Of a stretch of DNA of 30,248 nucleotides, positions 7,905 through 18,314 are shown piece by piece (position 1 is the first letter of the stretch; every line of letters starts with the position of its first letter). The notes beneath the pieces are model-generated. The model was not told the origin of the DNA. It ran no database searches and saw nothing but the letters and a program-made list of their open reading frames with translations. The DNA lies in NCBI GenBank assembly GCA_041675285.1, contig JBAYTZ010000025.1, positions 1 through 30,248 of the forward strand, read 5' to 3'. The position numbers and the translations under genes are program-made. The stretch comes from Candidatus Delongbacteria bacterium. Lineage in GTDB: Bacteria; CAIWAD01.

Positions 7905-8578
7905 CCGTCCCTCTCGTCGCACCAAGTGATGGGGTTGCTCCGGCGTTCCTGCGCCACCGTGCTGGTCGAGCCATGGCCCGGCAGCAACAGCGTGTCGTCC
8001 GGCAGGGGAAAAATCCGTTCCCGGACGCTGCGCACCAGTTGGGCCAGCGAACCGCCGGGCAGGTCCGTGCGGCCGTAGGTCCCTTCGAACAGGGTGTCGC
8101 CGCAGATCAGTCGCGGCCCCTCGGCCGTCAGGAAGCGGAAGCAGACGCCGCCCGGGCTGTGGCCCGGCGTGTGCAGCACCTCGAGTTCGCCCGCGCCCAG
8201 GGCCAGGCGCTGGCCGTCGTGCAGGGGTTCCAGCGGCTCGGGCACGGCCTCCAGCTGGTAACCGTACCAGGCGCCCTGATCCACCAGGCTGCGCACCAGG
8301 AAGTGGTCCGCCGGGTGCGCGTGAACCGGACAGCCGTAGCGCCGGACCAGCAGGGCGCAACCCGCCGCGTGATCCAGATGCCCGTGGGTGAGCAGGATGC
8401 GCTCCAGTGGGCGCCCCCGCTCCTCCAGCCGCTCCAGCAGTTCGCCGGCCTCCATGCCGGGATCCACCACCACGACCCCGCCGCTGGCGGGGCTCAGGAG
8501 CCAGGCATTGGTCTCGAAGGGGCCCAGGGGCAGGGCTTCCACCTGGAGCGGTCCCACCGGGCTGAGCAATTGGTTCAC
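7901..8578 (-). CDS. metallo-beta-lactamase-fold hydrolase, glyoxalase II (GloC/YcbL) type
   Basis: This 225-residue protein carries the full MBL-fold metal site: THGHLDHAAG with H65, H67, D69 and H70, then H140 in TPGHSPGG, D161 in CGDTLF and H202 in LPGHG. The GDTLF...GRTDLPGG segment resembles the compact glyoxalase II family (YcbL/GloC), which hydrolyses S-lactoylglutathione-like thioesters. The start is GTG at 8578 with only a weak Shine-Dalgarno (GCGGAA); a nearby upstream ATG is in another frame. It overlaps the VOC gene by four bases and appears to head the gloC-like, VOC, rho cluster. The physiological thioester is not determinable from sequence. Confidence 0.88.
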   Translation of the reverse strand: MNQLLSPVGPLQVEALPLGPFETNAWLLSPASGGVVVVDPGMEAGELLERLEERGRPLERILLTHGHLDHAAGCALLVRRYGCPVHAHPADHFLVRSLVDQGAWYGYQLEAVPEPLEPLHDGQRLALGAGELEVLHTPGHSPGGVCFRFLTAEGPRLICGDTLFEGTYGRTDLPGGSLAQLVRSVRERIFPLPDDTLLLPGHGSTSTVAQERRSNPITWCDERDG

Positions 8579-8673
8579 GCCGTTCCGCTTCGCTTGACCA
8601 TCCGTCTCGTCAGGGGAACATCGTTGGGGCCGAAGGCGGGACTACAGGTCACACCTGCTTCCGAATCGGCCAC

Positions 8674-8702
8674 AAGGTATGGCAATTGATGGGAGGGCAC
8701 AA
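8674..8702 (-). promoter_or_regulatory. candidate promoter for the hydrolase-VOC-rho cluster
   Basis: The minus strand has TTGTGC (8702-8697), a 17-base spacer and TACCTT (8679-8674), about 95 bases before the GTG start. The -10 is the same hexamer as in the rRNA promoter; the -35 is weak. It overlaps the last two bases of the hairpin at 8701-8731. Confidence 0.35.
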
Positions 8703-8731
8703 GGCCCCTTCGAGGGCTTCGAAGGGGCCTT
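8701..8731 (-). terminator. strong hairpin after maeB, possible terminator
   Basis: This is a perfect 13-bp inverted repeat (arms 8701-8713 and 8719-8731, core AGGCCCCTTCG) with a five-base loop. It lies 40 bases after the malic enzyme stop codon. Neither strand has a T-tract after the stem, so it is not a textbook intrinsic terminator; it may act with Rho or protect the 3' end. Confidence 0.6.
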
Positions 8732-8771
8732 GCTCATGATTCCGCGCCGCTCAGGAACGCTGCGCGCCGCG

Positions 8772-11045
8772 CTACTTTGCGCCGCGCTCCTGGGCGTCCA
8801 CCACCGTCACGGCGGTGAGGTTGACGATTTCCGCCACGTCCGCCCCGCGCTGCAGGATGTTCACCGGGTAGTCGTTGCCGATCAGGATCGGCCCCACCGC
8901 CACCGCGCCCGCGGCCTTGATCAGCAGCTTGTAGGCGATGTTGGCGCTGGTCATGTCCGGGAAGATGAGCACGTTGGCCTCGTCGTCCAGGCTGTTGAAG
9001 GAATAGAGCCCGCTGAGCAGGTCGGCCGAGAGGGCCGTGTCGGCCTGCATGTCGCCGTCCACCTGGAAGTCCACGCCCCGGGCGTGGAGCAGCTCCACGG
9101 CCTGGCGCACGCGCCGGGAGGTCCCGTCCGCCGTGCTGCCGAAGTTGGAGTGGCTGAGCAGGGCCACGCGCGGCTCGTAGCCGAACTGACGCGCCAAGCG
9201 GGCCGTGCCCACGGCGTACTCGGCCAGATCCTGGGCCGTGGGGTTGACGTTCACCGTGGTGTCCGCCACGAACAGCACGCGGTTGCCCACGAAGAGCACG
9301 TAGATGCCCGCCGCCCGCGGGGCCTTTTCGCCCTTGCCGTAGAGCAGCTGCATCACGGGCCGCAGGCTGTCCGGATAGTGCATGTCCGCGCCGGAGACCA
9401 GGCCGTCGGCCAGGCCCTGGCGCACCAGCATGGCGGCCAGCACCACAGGGTCGTGCCGCAGCTGCTGGTCCGCCTCGCTCAGGGTGATGCCGCGCCGGGC
9501 CCGCAACTGGTGCAGGGCGCCGCTCAGCTCCTGGTGCTTCTCGTGCCGGCCGGGATGGATCACGCTGACCTTGCCCAGGTCCAGATCGTGGTGCGCGGCC
9601 CAATCGGCGATGATGTCCTGCCGCCCCACCAGCACGGGGTGGGCGATCCCGTCCGCCACCAATTGCTTGGCGGCCATCAGGATCTTCTCGTTCTCGCCCT
9701 CGGGGAAGGCGATGCGCTTGGGGGCCGTGCGGGCGCGGTCCTGCACGCCGCCCATGATCGCCATGTGGCGGCCCAGGCGTTTCTGCAGCGTGCGCCGGTA
9801 GCTCTCGATCCAGGCGTCCACGTCGCCCACCTCGATGCGGGCCACGCCGGTCTCGATGGCGGCCCGGGCCACGGCGGGGGCCACGAAGAGCAGCACGCGG
9901 TGGTCGAAGGGCTTGGGGATGATGTACTCGCGGCCGAAGGAGAAGGGCACGTTGCCGTAGGCGCGGAACACGCTCTCCGGCACGTCCTGGCGGGCCAACT
10001 CGGCCAGCGCCTTGGAGGCCGCCACCTTCATTTCTTCGTTGATTCGCCGGGCCTTGACGTCCAGCGCGCCGCGGAAGATGAACGGGAAGCCCAGCACGTT
10101 GTTGACCTGGTTGGGGAAGTCGCTGCGTCCCGTGGCCATGATGATGTCGTCGCGCACGGCCTTGGCCTGGGCGGGCATGATCTCGGGATCGGGATTGGCC
10201 ATGGCGAACACCACGGGATCGGGCGCCATGGAGCGGATCATGTCCTGGGTGAAGGCGTCCTTGGCGGAGAGGCCCACAGCCACGTCGGCGCCCACGAAGG
10301 CCTCCTCGAGGGTGCGCAGGGAGGTCTCCTTGGCGAAGATCTCCTTGTACTTGTTGAGCTTGTCGCGCCCCTTGTAGATCACGCCGTTGGTGTCGCACAT
10401 GGTGATGTTCTCAAGCTTCGCGCCCAGCCGGACGTAGAGCTTGGAGCACGAGATGCCCGAGGCGCCCGCGCCGTTCACCACGATCTTGATCTCGCTCATC
10501 TTCTTGCCCACCAGCTCCACGGCGTTCACCAGGGCCGCGGCGCTGATGATCGCCGTGCCGTGCTGGTCGTCGTGGAAGACCGGGATGTCCAGCATCTCGA
10601 TCAGGCGCTCTTCGATCTCGAAGCACTCGGGGGCCTTGATGTCCTCCAGGTTGATGCCGCCGAAGGTGGGCGAGATCAGCTGGGCGCACTCGATGATCTT
10701 CTCAGGATCCAGGGTGTCCACTTCGATGTCGTAGACATCCACATCGGCAAAGCGCTTGAACAACACGCCCTTGCCTTCCATCACGGGCTTGCCGGCCAGG
10801 GCGCCCAGGTTGCCCAGACCCAGCACGGCCGTCCCGTTGGAGAGCACGGCCACCAGGTTGCCCTTGTTGGTGTACTCGTAGGCGTCCATGGGATTCTTGT
10901 GGATCTCGCGGCAGGGTTCGGCCACGCCCGGCGTGTAGGCCATGGAGAGGTCGCGGGCCGTGGTGCAGGGCTTGCAGGGCACGGTCTCGATCTTGCCCTT
11001 GCGATCCCGGGAATGATATTCGAGCGCTTCTTCACGGGTGACCAT
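8772..11045 (-). CDS. maeB: NADP-type malic enzyme with phosphotransacetylase-like domain
   Basis: This 757-residue MaeB-type enzyme oxidatively decarboxylates malate to pyruvate. The malic domain contains the catalytic Tyr37 (MAYTPGVAEPC), Lys92 (VMEGKGVLFKRF), metal ligands in EDIKAPEC (E134/D135) and FHDDQHG (D159/D160), and the nucleotide-binding NGAGASG (191-197). The C-terminal third, from about residue 430 (RTAPKRIAFPEGENEK), is the phosphate acetyltransferase-like domain that is usually non-catalytic but senses acetyl-CoA in MaeB. Length matches E. coli MaeB (759). The ATG at 11045 follows GAGG with a five-base spacer. It lies 107 bases after the GAF/HD-GYP gene and is followed by the hairpin at 8701-8731. 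Confidence 0.95.
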   Translation of the reverse strand: MVTREEALEYHSRDRKGKIETVPCKPCTTARDLSMAYTPGVAEPCREIHKNPMDAYEYTNKGNLVAVLSNGTAVLGLGNLGALAGKPVMEGKGVLFKRFADVDVYDIEVDTLDPEKIIECAQLISPTFGGINLEDIKAPECFEIEERLIEMLDIPVFHDDQHGTAIISAAALVNAVELVGKKMSEIKIVVNGAGASGISCSKLYVRLGAKLENITMCDTNGVIYKGRDKLNKYKEIFAKETSLRTLEEAFVGADVAVGLSAKDAFTQDMIRSMAPDPVVFAMANPDPEIMPAQAKAVRDDIIMATGRSDFPNQVNNVLGFPFIFRGALDVKARRINEEMKVAASKALAELARQDVPESVFRAYGNVPFSFGREYIIPKPFDHRVLLFVAPAVARAAIETGVARIEVGDVDAWIESYRRTLQKRLGRHMAIMGGVQDRARTAPKRIAFPEGENEKILMAAKQLVADGIAHPVLVGRQDIIADWAAHHDLDLGKVSVIHPGRHEKHQELSGALHQLRARRGITLSEADQQLRHDPVVLAAMLVRQGLADGLVSGADMHYPDSLRPVMQLLYGKGEKAPRAAGIYVLFVGNRVLFVADTTVNVNPTAQDLAEYAVGTARLARQFGYEPRVALLSHSNFGSTADGTSRRVRQAVELLHARGVDFQVDGDMQADTALSADLLSGLYSFNSLDDEANVLIFPDMTSANIAYKLLIKAAGAVAVGPILIGNDYPVNILQRGADVAEIVNLTAVTVVDAQERGAK

Positions 11046-11112
11046 TGGATCCTCGTTTATGCTTGGAAAGGGTTGTGTCGTGTCGAGTCCGGGCCGCCCG
11101 CGGCGGGCGTCT

Positions 11113-11162
11113 GGCGCGATTTCGCGTCCGGCGCGATTTCGCGTCAGGCGCGTTACGCGCTC
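11113..11162. repeat. tandem 17-base repeats at the end of the HD-GYP gene
   Basis: GGCGCGATTTCGCGTC occurs perfectly at 11113-11128 and 11130-11145, with a degenerate third copy (GGCGCGTTACGCGCTC) at 11147-11162, a period of 17 bases. Each unit contains a short inverted repeat (CGCGA/TCGCG, or GCGCGT/ACGCGC). The third unit contains the stop codon of the HD-GYP gene (11153-11155). The array lies between that gene and maeB. Confidence 0.8.
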
Positions 11163-13099
11163 GGGATGTTCTGGTACACGCGCCGCTGGACGAAGATGTC
11201 GAGCAGCGTGGCGTCCACTTTGCCGTGGCCGGCCTCCCAGTTCAGGATGTCCAGCGCGGCCTCGTGGGAGACGGCCTTCTTGTAGGGCCGGTCCGACGCG
11301 GTCAGGGCGTCGTAGATGTCGGCCACGGTCATCATCCGGCTGCCCACGGGGATCTGCTCCGGGCCCAGGCGGCGCGGATAGCCGCTGCCGTCGAGCTTCT
11401 CGTGGTGGGCGTAGGCGATCTCCGGGACCTTGGCCAGCCCGCGGGTCCAGGGGATGCGGCGCAGGAAATTCCAGGTGTGGGTGACGTGGCTCTGCATGTC
11501 GTCCCACTCCTCGGGCGTCAGGCTGCCGCGCGGGATGGACAGGATGCGCAGCTCGTCGGCGTCCAGCAGCGGGCGCGACTGGCCCCCGGCGTCCAGGAAG
11601 CAGTGGGCGTGGACTTCCTGCAGCTGGGCCGGCGCCTCGGCAGGCAGGACGCTGGGCTCGTTGGCCTGCTGCACCAGCCGCAGCCAGCCCTCCAGCCGCC
11701 GCAGCTCCGCCTGCAGCTCGGTCTCCAGCGGATCCAGGTCGCGCTGGCCGCCCAGCAGGGCCTCCAGCTTGCGCCGCAGCACGCGGATCTCCGTGTCCTG
11801 GCGCAGCCACTCGAAGCGGCTGACCAGCTCGGTCATGCGAAAGGTCAGGAGCTTCTTGGGCTTGGTCAGGACTTCCTCGCGCACACCCACCTTGCCGAAG
11901 TCGTGCAGCAGGCTGGCGTAGCGCAGTTCCTTCAGGCTCTCCTCGCTGAAGGACTGCTCGGCGTAGGCGCCCTCCGTGGCCTGATCCACGGCCCGGGCCA
12001 AGCCCACCGTGAGTTCGGCCACCCGGAAGCTGTGGCCGCTGGTGGTGGGGTCGCGGGATTCGATGGCGGTCACGCTGGCCTCCACGAAGCCCTCGAACAG
12101 GCGCTCGATGTCGTGGTAGAGGCGGTTGTTCTCGATGGAGACCGCCGCCTGGCCGGCGATGGCCATGATCAGATCCTTGTGGGGCACCGTGAAGGGCACC
12201 ACCAGCTCCTCGAGTTCGCGCAGGTCGGCCGCGCGCCGCTGGCCGTCGCGCTTGGCGTTGATCAGCTGGATCACGCCCAGGATCTGCCCCAGGTGGTTGA
12301 CCAGCGGCACCACCAGCATGCTCTTGGTGCGGTAGCCCACGTTGCGGTCGTAGGAGGGGTCGAAGCGGTATTCGCACTCCTCGCCCAGCTCGTAGACGTC
12401 CTGGATCAACAGAGGCACGCCCGTGGACGCCACGTAGCCGGCCAGGCTGCGCAGGGTCAGGGGCATGGTGAATTCCTCGTAGCGCCGGTTCTGCAAGAGC
12501 GAGCGCGTGTCCGTGATGCTGAAGCGCAGGCGCGGGCCCTCGTCGCTCTCCTCCACCAGGAAGATCGAGCCGGCGTCGGCGCCGGTCAGATCCATGCTCT
12601 TGCTGAGCATCAGGCGCAACAGGCGGCGGTGGTCCTTCTCCGCCGTGAGCTGCTTGCCGATGGTCAGGATCTCGTCCAGGTCGCTGCTGTAGCGGTCCAG
12701 GCAGCCTTCCAGGGCGGCCACGGTCTCGCCGGCCATGAACAGGTCGTAGAGGCTGAGCAGGCTCACCGCCGCGGCGTCCGGCCCGGCACCCGGCCCCAGC
12801 ACGGAGTGCAGCAGGCCCTCGGCCAGGCCCGCGCTCGTCCAATCCGCCAGGGAGCCGGCGAACACCACCCGCAGCTGGAGGGGATCGAAGGGTTCCAGCA
12901 GGGCCGCCAGCCCCGGCACGGCCTGGAGGTCGGCCGGAGTCAGCAGCAGGGCCACCTGGACGCCAGCCTCCGGGACCAGCTCCTCCAGGCGCTCCAGCAG
13001 CCGGGGATGCACCACGGTCCCGGCCAGCCGGGAACTCAGTTCCTCCAGCCAGTCCGGGCGGGTGAACAGGATGCGGAAACTGTCCTGAAGTGCCGGCAC
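11153..13099 (-). CDS. GAF domain plus HD-GYP domain protein (probable cyclic-di-GMP phosphodiesterase)
   Basis: This 648-residue cytoplasmic signalling protein has an N-terminal region of unknown fold (about 1-135), a GAF sensor domain (about 150-325) and an HD-GYP domain. The HD part has GHSFRV (H356) and LLHDFGKVGV (H399, D400); the GYP signature HHEKLDGSGYP is at 565-575, followed by ADIYDALTASDRPYK. HD-GYP proteins hydrolyse cyclic-di-GMP. Unusually, about 110 charged, Leu/Glu/Arg-rich residues (about 417-527) separate VLTKPKKL from LTPEEW, which are normally adjacent. I chose GTG at 13099 (AAGGA ten bases upstream); the frame stays open upstream to a TTG at 13225. A TACATT at about 13136-13131 could be a -10, consistent with the later start. 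It lies 107 bases before maeB. Confidence 0.88.
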   Translation of the reverse strand: MPALQDSFRILFTRPDWLEELSSRLAGTVVHPRLLERLEELVPEAGVQVALLLTPADLQAVPGLAALLEPFDPLQLRVVFAGSLADWTSAGLAEGLLHSVLGPGAGPDAAAVSLLSLYDLFMAGETVAALEGCLDRYSSDLDEILTIGKQLTAEKDHRRLLRLMLSKSMDLTGADAGSIFLVEESDEGPRLRFSITDTRSLLQNRRYEEFTMPLTLRSLAGYVASTGVPLLIQDVYELGEECEYRFDPSYDRNVGYRTKSMLVVPLVNHLGQILGVIQLINAKRDGQRRAADLRELEELVVPFTVPHKDLIMAIAGQAAVSIENNRLYHDIERLFEGFVEASVTAIESRDPTTSGHSFRVAELTVGLARAVDQATEGAYAEQSFSEESLKELRYASLLHDFGKVGVREEVLTKPKKLLTFRMTELVSRFEWLRQDTEIRVLRRKLEALLGGQRDLDPLETELQAELRRLEGWLRLVQQANEPSVLPAEAPAQLQEVHAHCFLDAGGQSRPLLDADELRILSIPRGSLTPEEWDDMQSHVTHTWNFLRRIPWTRGLAKVPEIAYAHHEKLDGSGYPRRLGPEQIPVGSRMMTVADIYDALTASDRPYKKAVSHEAALDILNWEAGHGKVDATLLDIFVQRRVYQNIPSA

Positions 13100-13274
13100 G
13101 TGTGTCTCGTCCTTAATGAAGCGGGTCCAATGTACGGCTGCCGTGACGGCCAAGCCACTCCCGGCGGCGCTTGTCGCACATCTCCGGACCCGCTTTTGGG
13201 GACGGGGGCTCACGGGAAGACGCAAAGAAATCCGAAGGGAGAGGGTCTGCTGACGTGGTCGTGGTTCTGACTGC

Positions 13275-13304
13275 GCCAGGCAGCCACTCCCGGGGCGGCC
13301 TGGC
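13275..13304 (-). terminator. weak hairpin after uvrA
   Basis: A 7-bp inverted repeat (GCCAGGC 13275-13281, GCCTGGC 13298-13304) with a 16-base loop lies seven bases after the uvrA stop. There is no T-tract, so termination is uncertain. Apart from this, 13100-13310 holds only the upstream region of the HD-GYP gene and a 12-base direct repeat (AGCCACTCCCGG at 13153-13164 and 13282-13293). Confidence 0.3.
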
Positions 13305-13310
13305 CACTGC

Positions 13311-16217
<2,907 letters not shown>

Positions 16218-16370
16218 CCCGCCCTCGCTTGTCCCGACACAAGTCGGGGACCCGTGTTTTCCACCTTTCTGCTGGCGCCAGAAGGGGGAACCAGTGGCCG
16301 TCATCCCCCGGCTTGACCGGGGGATCCCCTGCCTTCGCCTTTCATCCCGGAGACTGCCGGCTTGCCTTGT
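16218..16370. repeat. mosaic of short palindromes and a partial repeat copy upstream of uvrA
   Basis: This stretch has no credible gene. It holds three small elements: a hairpin CCCGAC-ACAA-GTCGGG (16233-16248) close to the uvrA Shine-Dalgarno; a 26-base segment (16258-16283) identical to the start of the large repeat at 16725-16750; and a palindrome ATCCCCCGG-CTTGA-CCGGGGGAT (16303-16325), which resembles the GTCATCCCC...GGGGATCC dispersed palindromes common in many bacterial genomes. No convincing uvrA promoter was found. Confidence 0.75.
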
Positions 16371-16675
16371 TTTCCACCTTTCTGCTTGCGCCAGAAAGGT
16401 GGAGCCAAAGAGGCGCTTTTTCTCAACGGCTAGAGTCAGGCCACCTCGCGGTGGCCTTCCGCTAGCCGCAGTTTGGCCTTCCTGTAACCACGTAGTTGGT
16501 TCCGCCTGACGGCGTCACCACCTGGTTCTGGTTCAGGCCTGCGGCCTTCACCTTACATGACCCAAATCCTCTACGAGCCTTCGAGACTTCGTGCGCAAAT
16601 GGACTCGCGGACGTGTCAACCCGACCCAGGTCAAGCCCAATGCAAACTGTGCCTCTGTGCCTCTGTGGTGAAGAG
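16371..16675. repeat. intergenic structured repeat, copy 1
   Basis: This ~305-base element is about 86 percent identical by eye to 16725-17026, in the same orientation. On the plus strand it begins with a hairpin (11-bp stem CCACCTTTCTG/CAGAAAGGTGG at 16374-16384 and 16392-16402, 7-base loop). Next comes GCGCTTTTTCTC, then a nested hairpin: outer stem CGGCTAG/CTAGCCG (16427-16433, 16462-16468) and inner stem AGGCCACC/GGTGGCCT (16438-16445, 16450-16457) with loop TCGC. It ends with GTGCCTCTGTGCCTCTGTGG, a sequence type seen at the ends of dispersed repeats in many genomes. No credible protein is encoded. Confidence 0.88.
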
Positions 16676-16724
16676 CCACACCAAGTCGACCGACCGTCAT
16701 CCTGGTGGCTGGCGCGCACCTTGA

Positions 16725-17026
16725 TTTCCACCTTTCTGCTGGCGCCAGAAAGGTGGAGCCAAAGAAGCGCTTTTTCTCAACCGCCAGAGTCAGCCCGCCT
16801 CCCGGCGGGCTTCCGCTGGCGGCAGCACTGTCTTCCTGCAACCACGTAGTTGGTTCGCCTGACGGCTTCACCAAGGTTCTGGTTCAGGCCTGCGGCCTTC
16901 ACCTCACGTGACACAAATCGTCTTCGAGCCTTCGAGACTTCGTGCTCAAAATGACTCTCGAATGTGTCAACCCGACCCAGGTCAGGCTTAACAGCAACTG
17001 TGCCTCTGTGACCCTGTGTTGAAGAG
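16725..17026. repeat. intergenic structured repeat, copy 2
   Basis: This is the second copy, 49 bases after copy 1 and 30 bases from the hemW stop codon. It has the same architecture: first hairpin at 16728-16738 and 16746-16756; nested hairpin with outer stem CCGCCAG/CTGGCGG (16781-16787, 16816-16822) and inner stem AGCCCGCC/GGCGGGCT (16792-16799, 16804-16811), loop TCCC. All stem bases that differ from copy 1 are matched by complementary changes in the opposite arm (four compensated pairs). Other conserved blocks include AACCACGTAGTTGGTT, AGGCCTGCGGCCTTCACCT and TGTCAACCCGACCCAGGTCA. It could be transcribed as the hemW 3' region. Confidence 0.88.
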
Positions 17027-17056
17027 ACGAACGAAAATCTCAGCTGATCACCACGT

Positions 17057-18277
17057 TTACTCCACCAGTCGAACGAGCCACTCATCCAGCAGCAGCCACT
17101 CCTCCGGCCGCAGGCGCAGAATCTCGCCCGTCGCCCTGGGCGGCCGGCCCGGCGTGCCCGGCGCGAACAGGCCGCCCAGCGCACGATCCCGGCCCCGGGC
17201 CGATTCCAGCCGCGGGCCGCCCAGCCGCCGCACGCGCTCGCGCAGCCCCTCCACCCGCCGGGACCCGAAGCGCGCCTCCAACCGGCCCAGATCCAGCCCA
17301 CCGCGCCAGCGCAGACCCACGTAGAGGGCCTCCAGCCAGGCCTCTTCGCCGCTCAGCGGCTCCTCGGGCCAGTCCGGCGGCCGGCCTTCCTCCACGGCGC
17401 GGGCGAAGGTCCGCCAATCCGCCGGGAAGCGGCGCCGGCGCCGGCGGCCGGCCTCCGTCCAGGCGCTGACCGCCGAGGGCCCCACCGCCAGCACGTCGCC
17501 CTCCCACCAGTAGGACGAGTTGTGGCGGGCGGCCTGACCCGGCCGGGCGAAGTTGGAAACCTCGTAGTGCCCATAGCCCGCCCGGCGCAGGGTGCGCGAC
17601 AGGCGAAGATACAACCGGGCTGCCCGCTCCGGCTCCAGCGGGGCCGTCTCCCCCATTCGGCGCCGCGCCTCCAGCCGGGTGCCGGGCTCCCAGCCCAGTC
17701 CGTAGGCCGAGACGTGCTCGGGCTCCAGCGCCAGCAGGGACTCCAGCTCGCGCGCCAGCTCGGCCTCGGTCTGGCCCGGCAGCTGGTAGATCAGGTCCAG
17801 ACCGCAGGCCGGGATGCCCGCCGCGCGCACGGCCGCCCGCACACGGGCCGCCTGGCCGGGGGTGTGGGCCCGGTCCAGGAAGCGCAGTAGGGTGGGCTGG
17901 AAGCTCTGCACGCCCAGCGAGGCCCGGCTCACGCCCAGCCGGGCCAGGCCGTCCAGCCAGGGCCGGCGCACGCTCTCCGGGTTCATTTCCACGGTGATCT
18001 CCGCCCCGGGCAGCAGGCGCTCGCGCACGGGGCCAGCGCCCAACAGGCCGCGGAAGAAGGCCGCCGGCAGCAGGCTGGGCGTGCCTCCACCCACGTAGAC
18101 TGAGTGCAGCGGCCGTCCCCGCCAGGGGGGCTGCTCCAACAGGCGCGCCGTGGCCGCCAGCAGCGCGGCCCCCACCCGGCCCACCTCGGCGGGTTGCTCG
18201 GGCGGCAGGCTGTAGAAGTCGCAGTAGCCGCACTTCACGGCGCAGAAGGGGGTGTGCAGGTAGAGGCCGAAACTCAT
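17057..18277 (-). CDS. hemW: HemW-type radical SAM protein (heme chaperone, coproporphyrinogen oxidase-like)
   Basis: HemW proteins resemble oxygen-independent coproporphyrinogen III oxidase HemN but act as heme-binding chaperones. The 406-residue product has the radical SAM motif CAVKCGYCDF (C12, C16, C19) near the N-terminus, as in HemW rather than HemN (which has a longer leader), then VGGGTPS, the GVQSF strand motif, and the HNSSYWWEGDVLAVGPSA segment typical of the HemW C-terminal domain. The ATG at 18277 follows GGAAG with a six-base spacer and fits the family start (MSFGLYLHTPFC); an in-frame TTG 27 bases upstream is less likely. It lies 37 bases after rnfB-like and is the last gene of the long cluster. 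Confidence 0.92.
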   Translation of the reverse strand: MSFGLYLHTPFCAVKCGYCDFYSLPPEQPAEVGRVGAALLAATARLLEQPPWRGRPLHSVYVGGGTPSLLPAAFFRGLLGAGPVRERLLPGAEITVEMNPESVRRPWLDGLARLGVSRASLGVQSFQPTLLRFLDRAHTPGQAARVRAAVRAAGIPACGLDLIYQLPGQTEAELARELESLLALEPEHVSAYGLGWEPGTRLEARRRMGETAPLEPERAARLYLRLSRTLRRAGYGHYEVSNFARPGQAARHNSSYWWEGDVLAVGPSAVSAWTEAGRRRRRRFPADWRTFARAVEEGRPPDWPEEPLSGEEAWLEALYVGLRWRGGLDLGRLEARFGSRRVEGLRERVRRLGGPRLESARGRDRALGGLFAPGTPGRPPRATGEILRLRPEEWLLLDEWLVRLVE

Positions 18278-18314
18278 GGGGGACTTCCGATCCGTCTTCA
18301 GCAATGGGGCGTGG

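Noticed and set aside
13113..13307. Small minus-strand open frame between uvrA and the HD-GYP gene
   Set aside because: It has no ribosome-binding site of note, no recognisable family and overlaps the upstream region of the HD-GYP gene.
16218..16260. SOS (LexA) operator upstream of uvrA
   Set aside because: No recognisable CTGT-N8-ACAG or GAAC-N4-GTTC sequence was seen; the nearby palindrome CCCGAC-ACAA-GTCGGG does not match a LexA box I know.
16371..17026. CRISPR array
   Set aside because: Only two long copies exist, without short regular repeats and unique spacers, and no cas gene is present.
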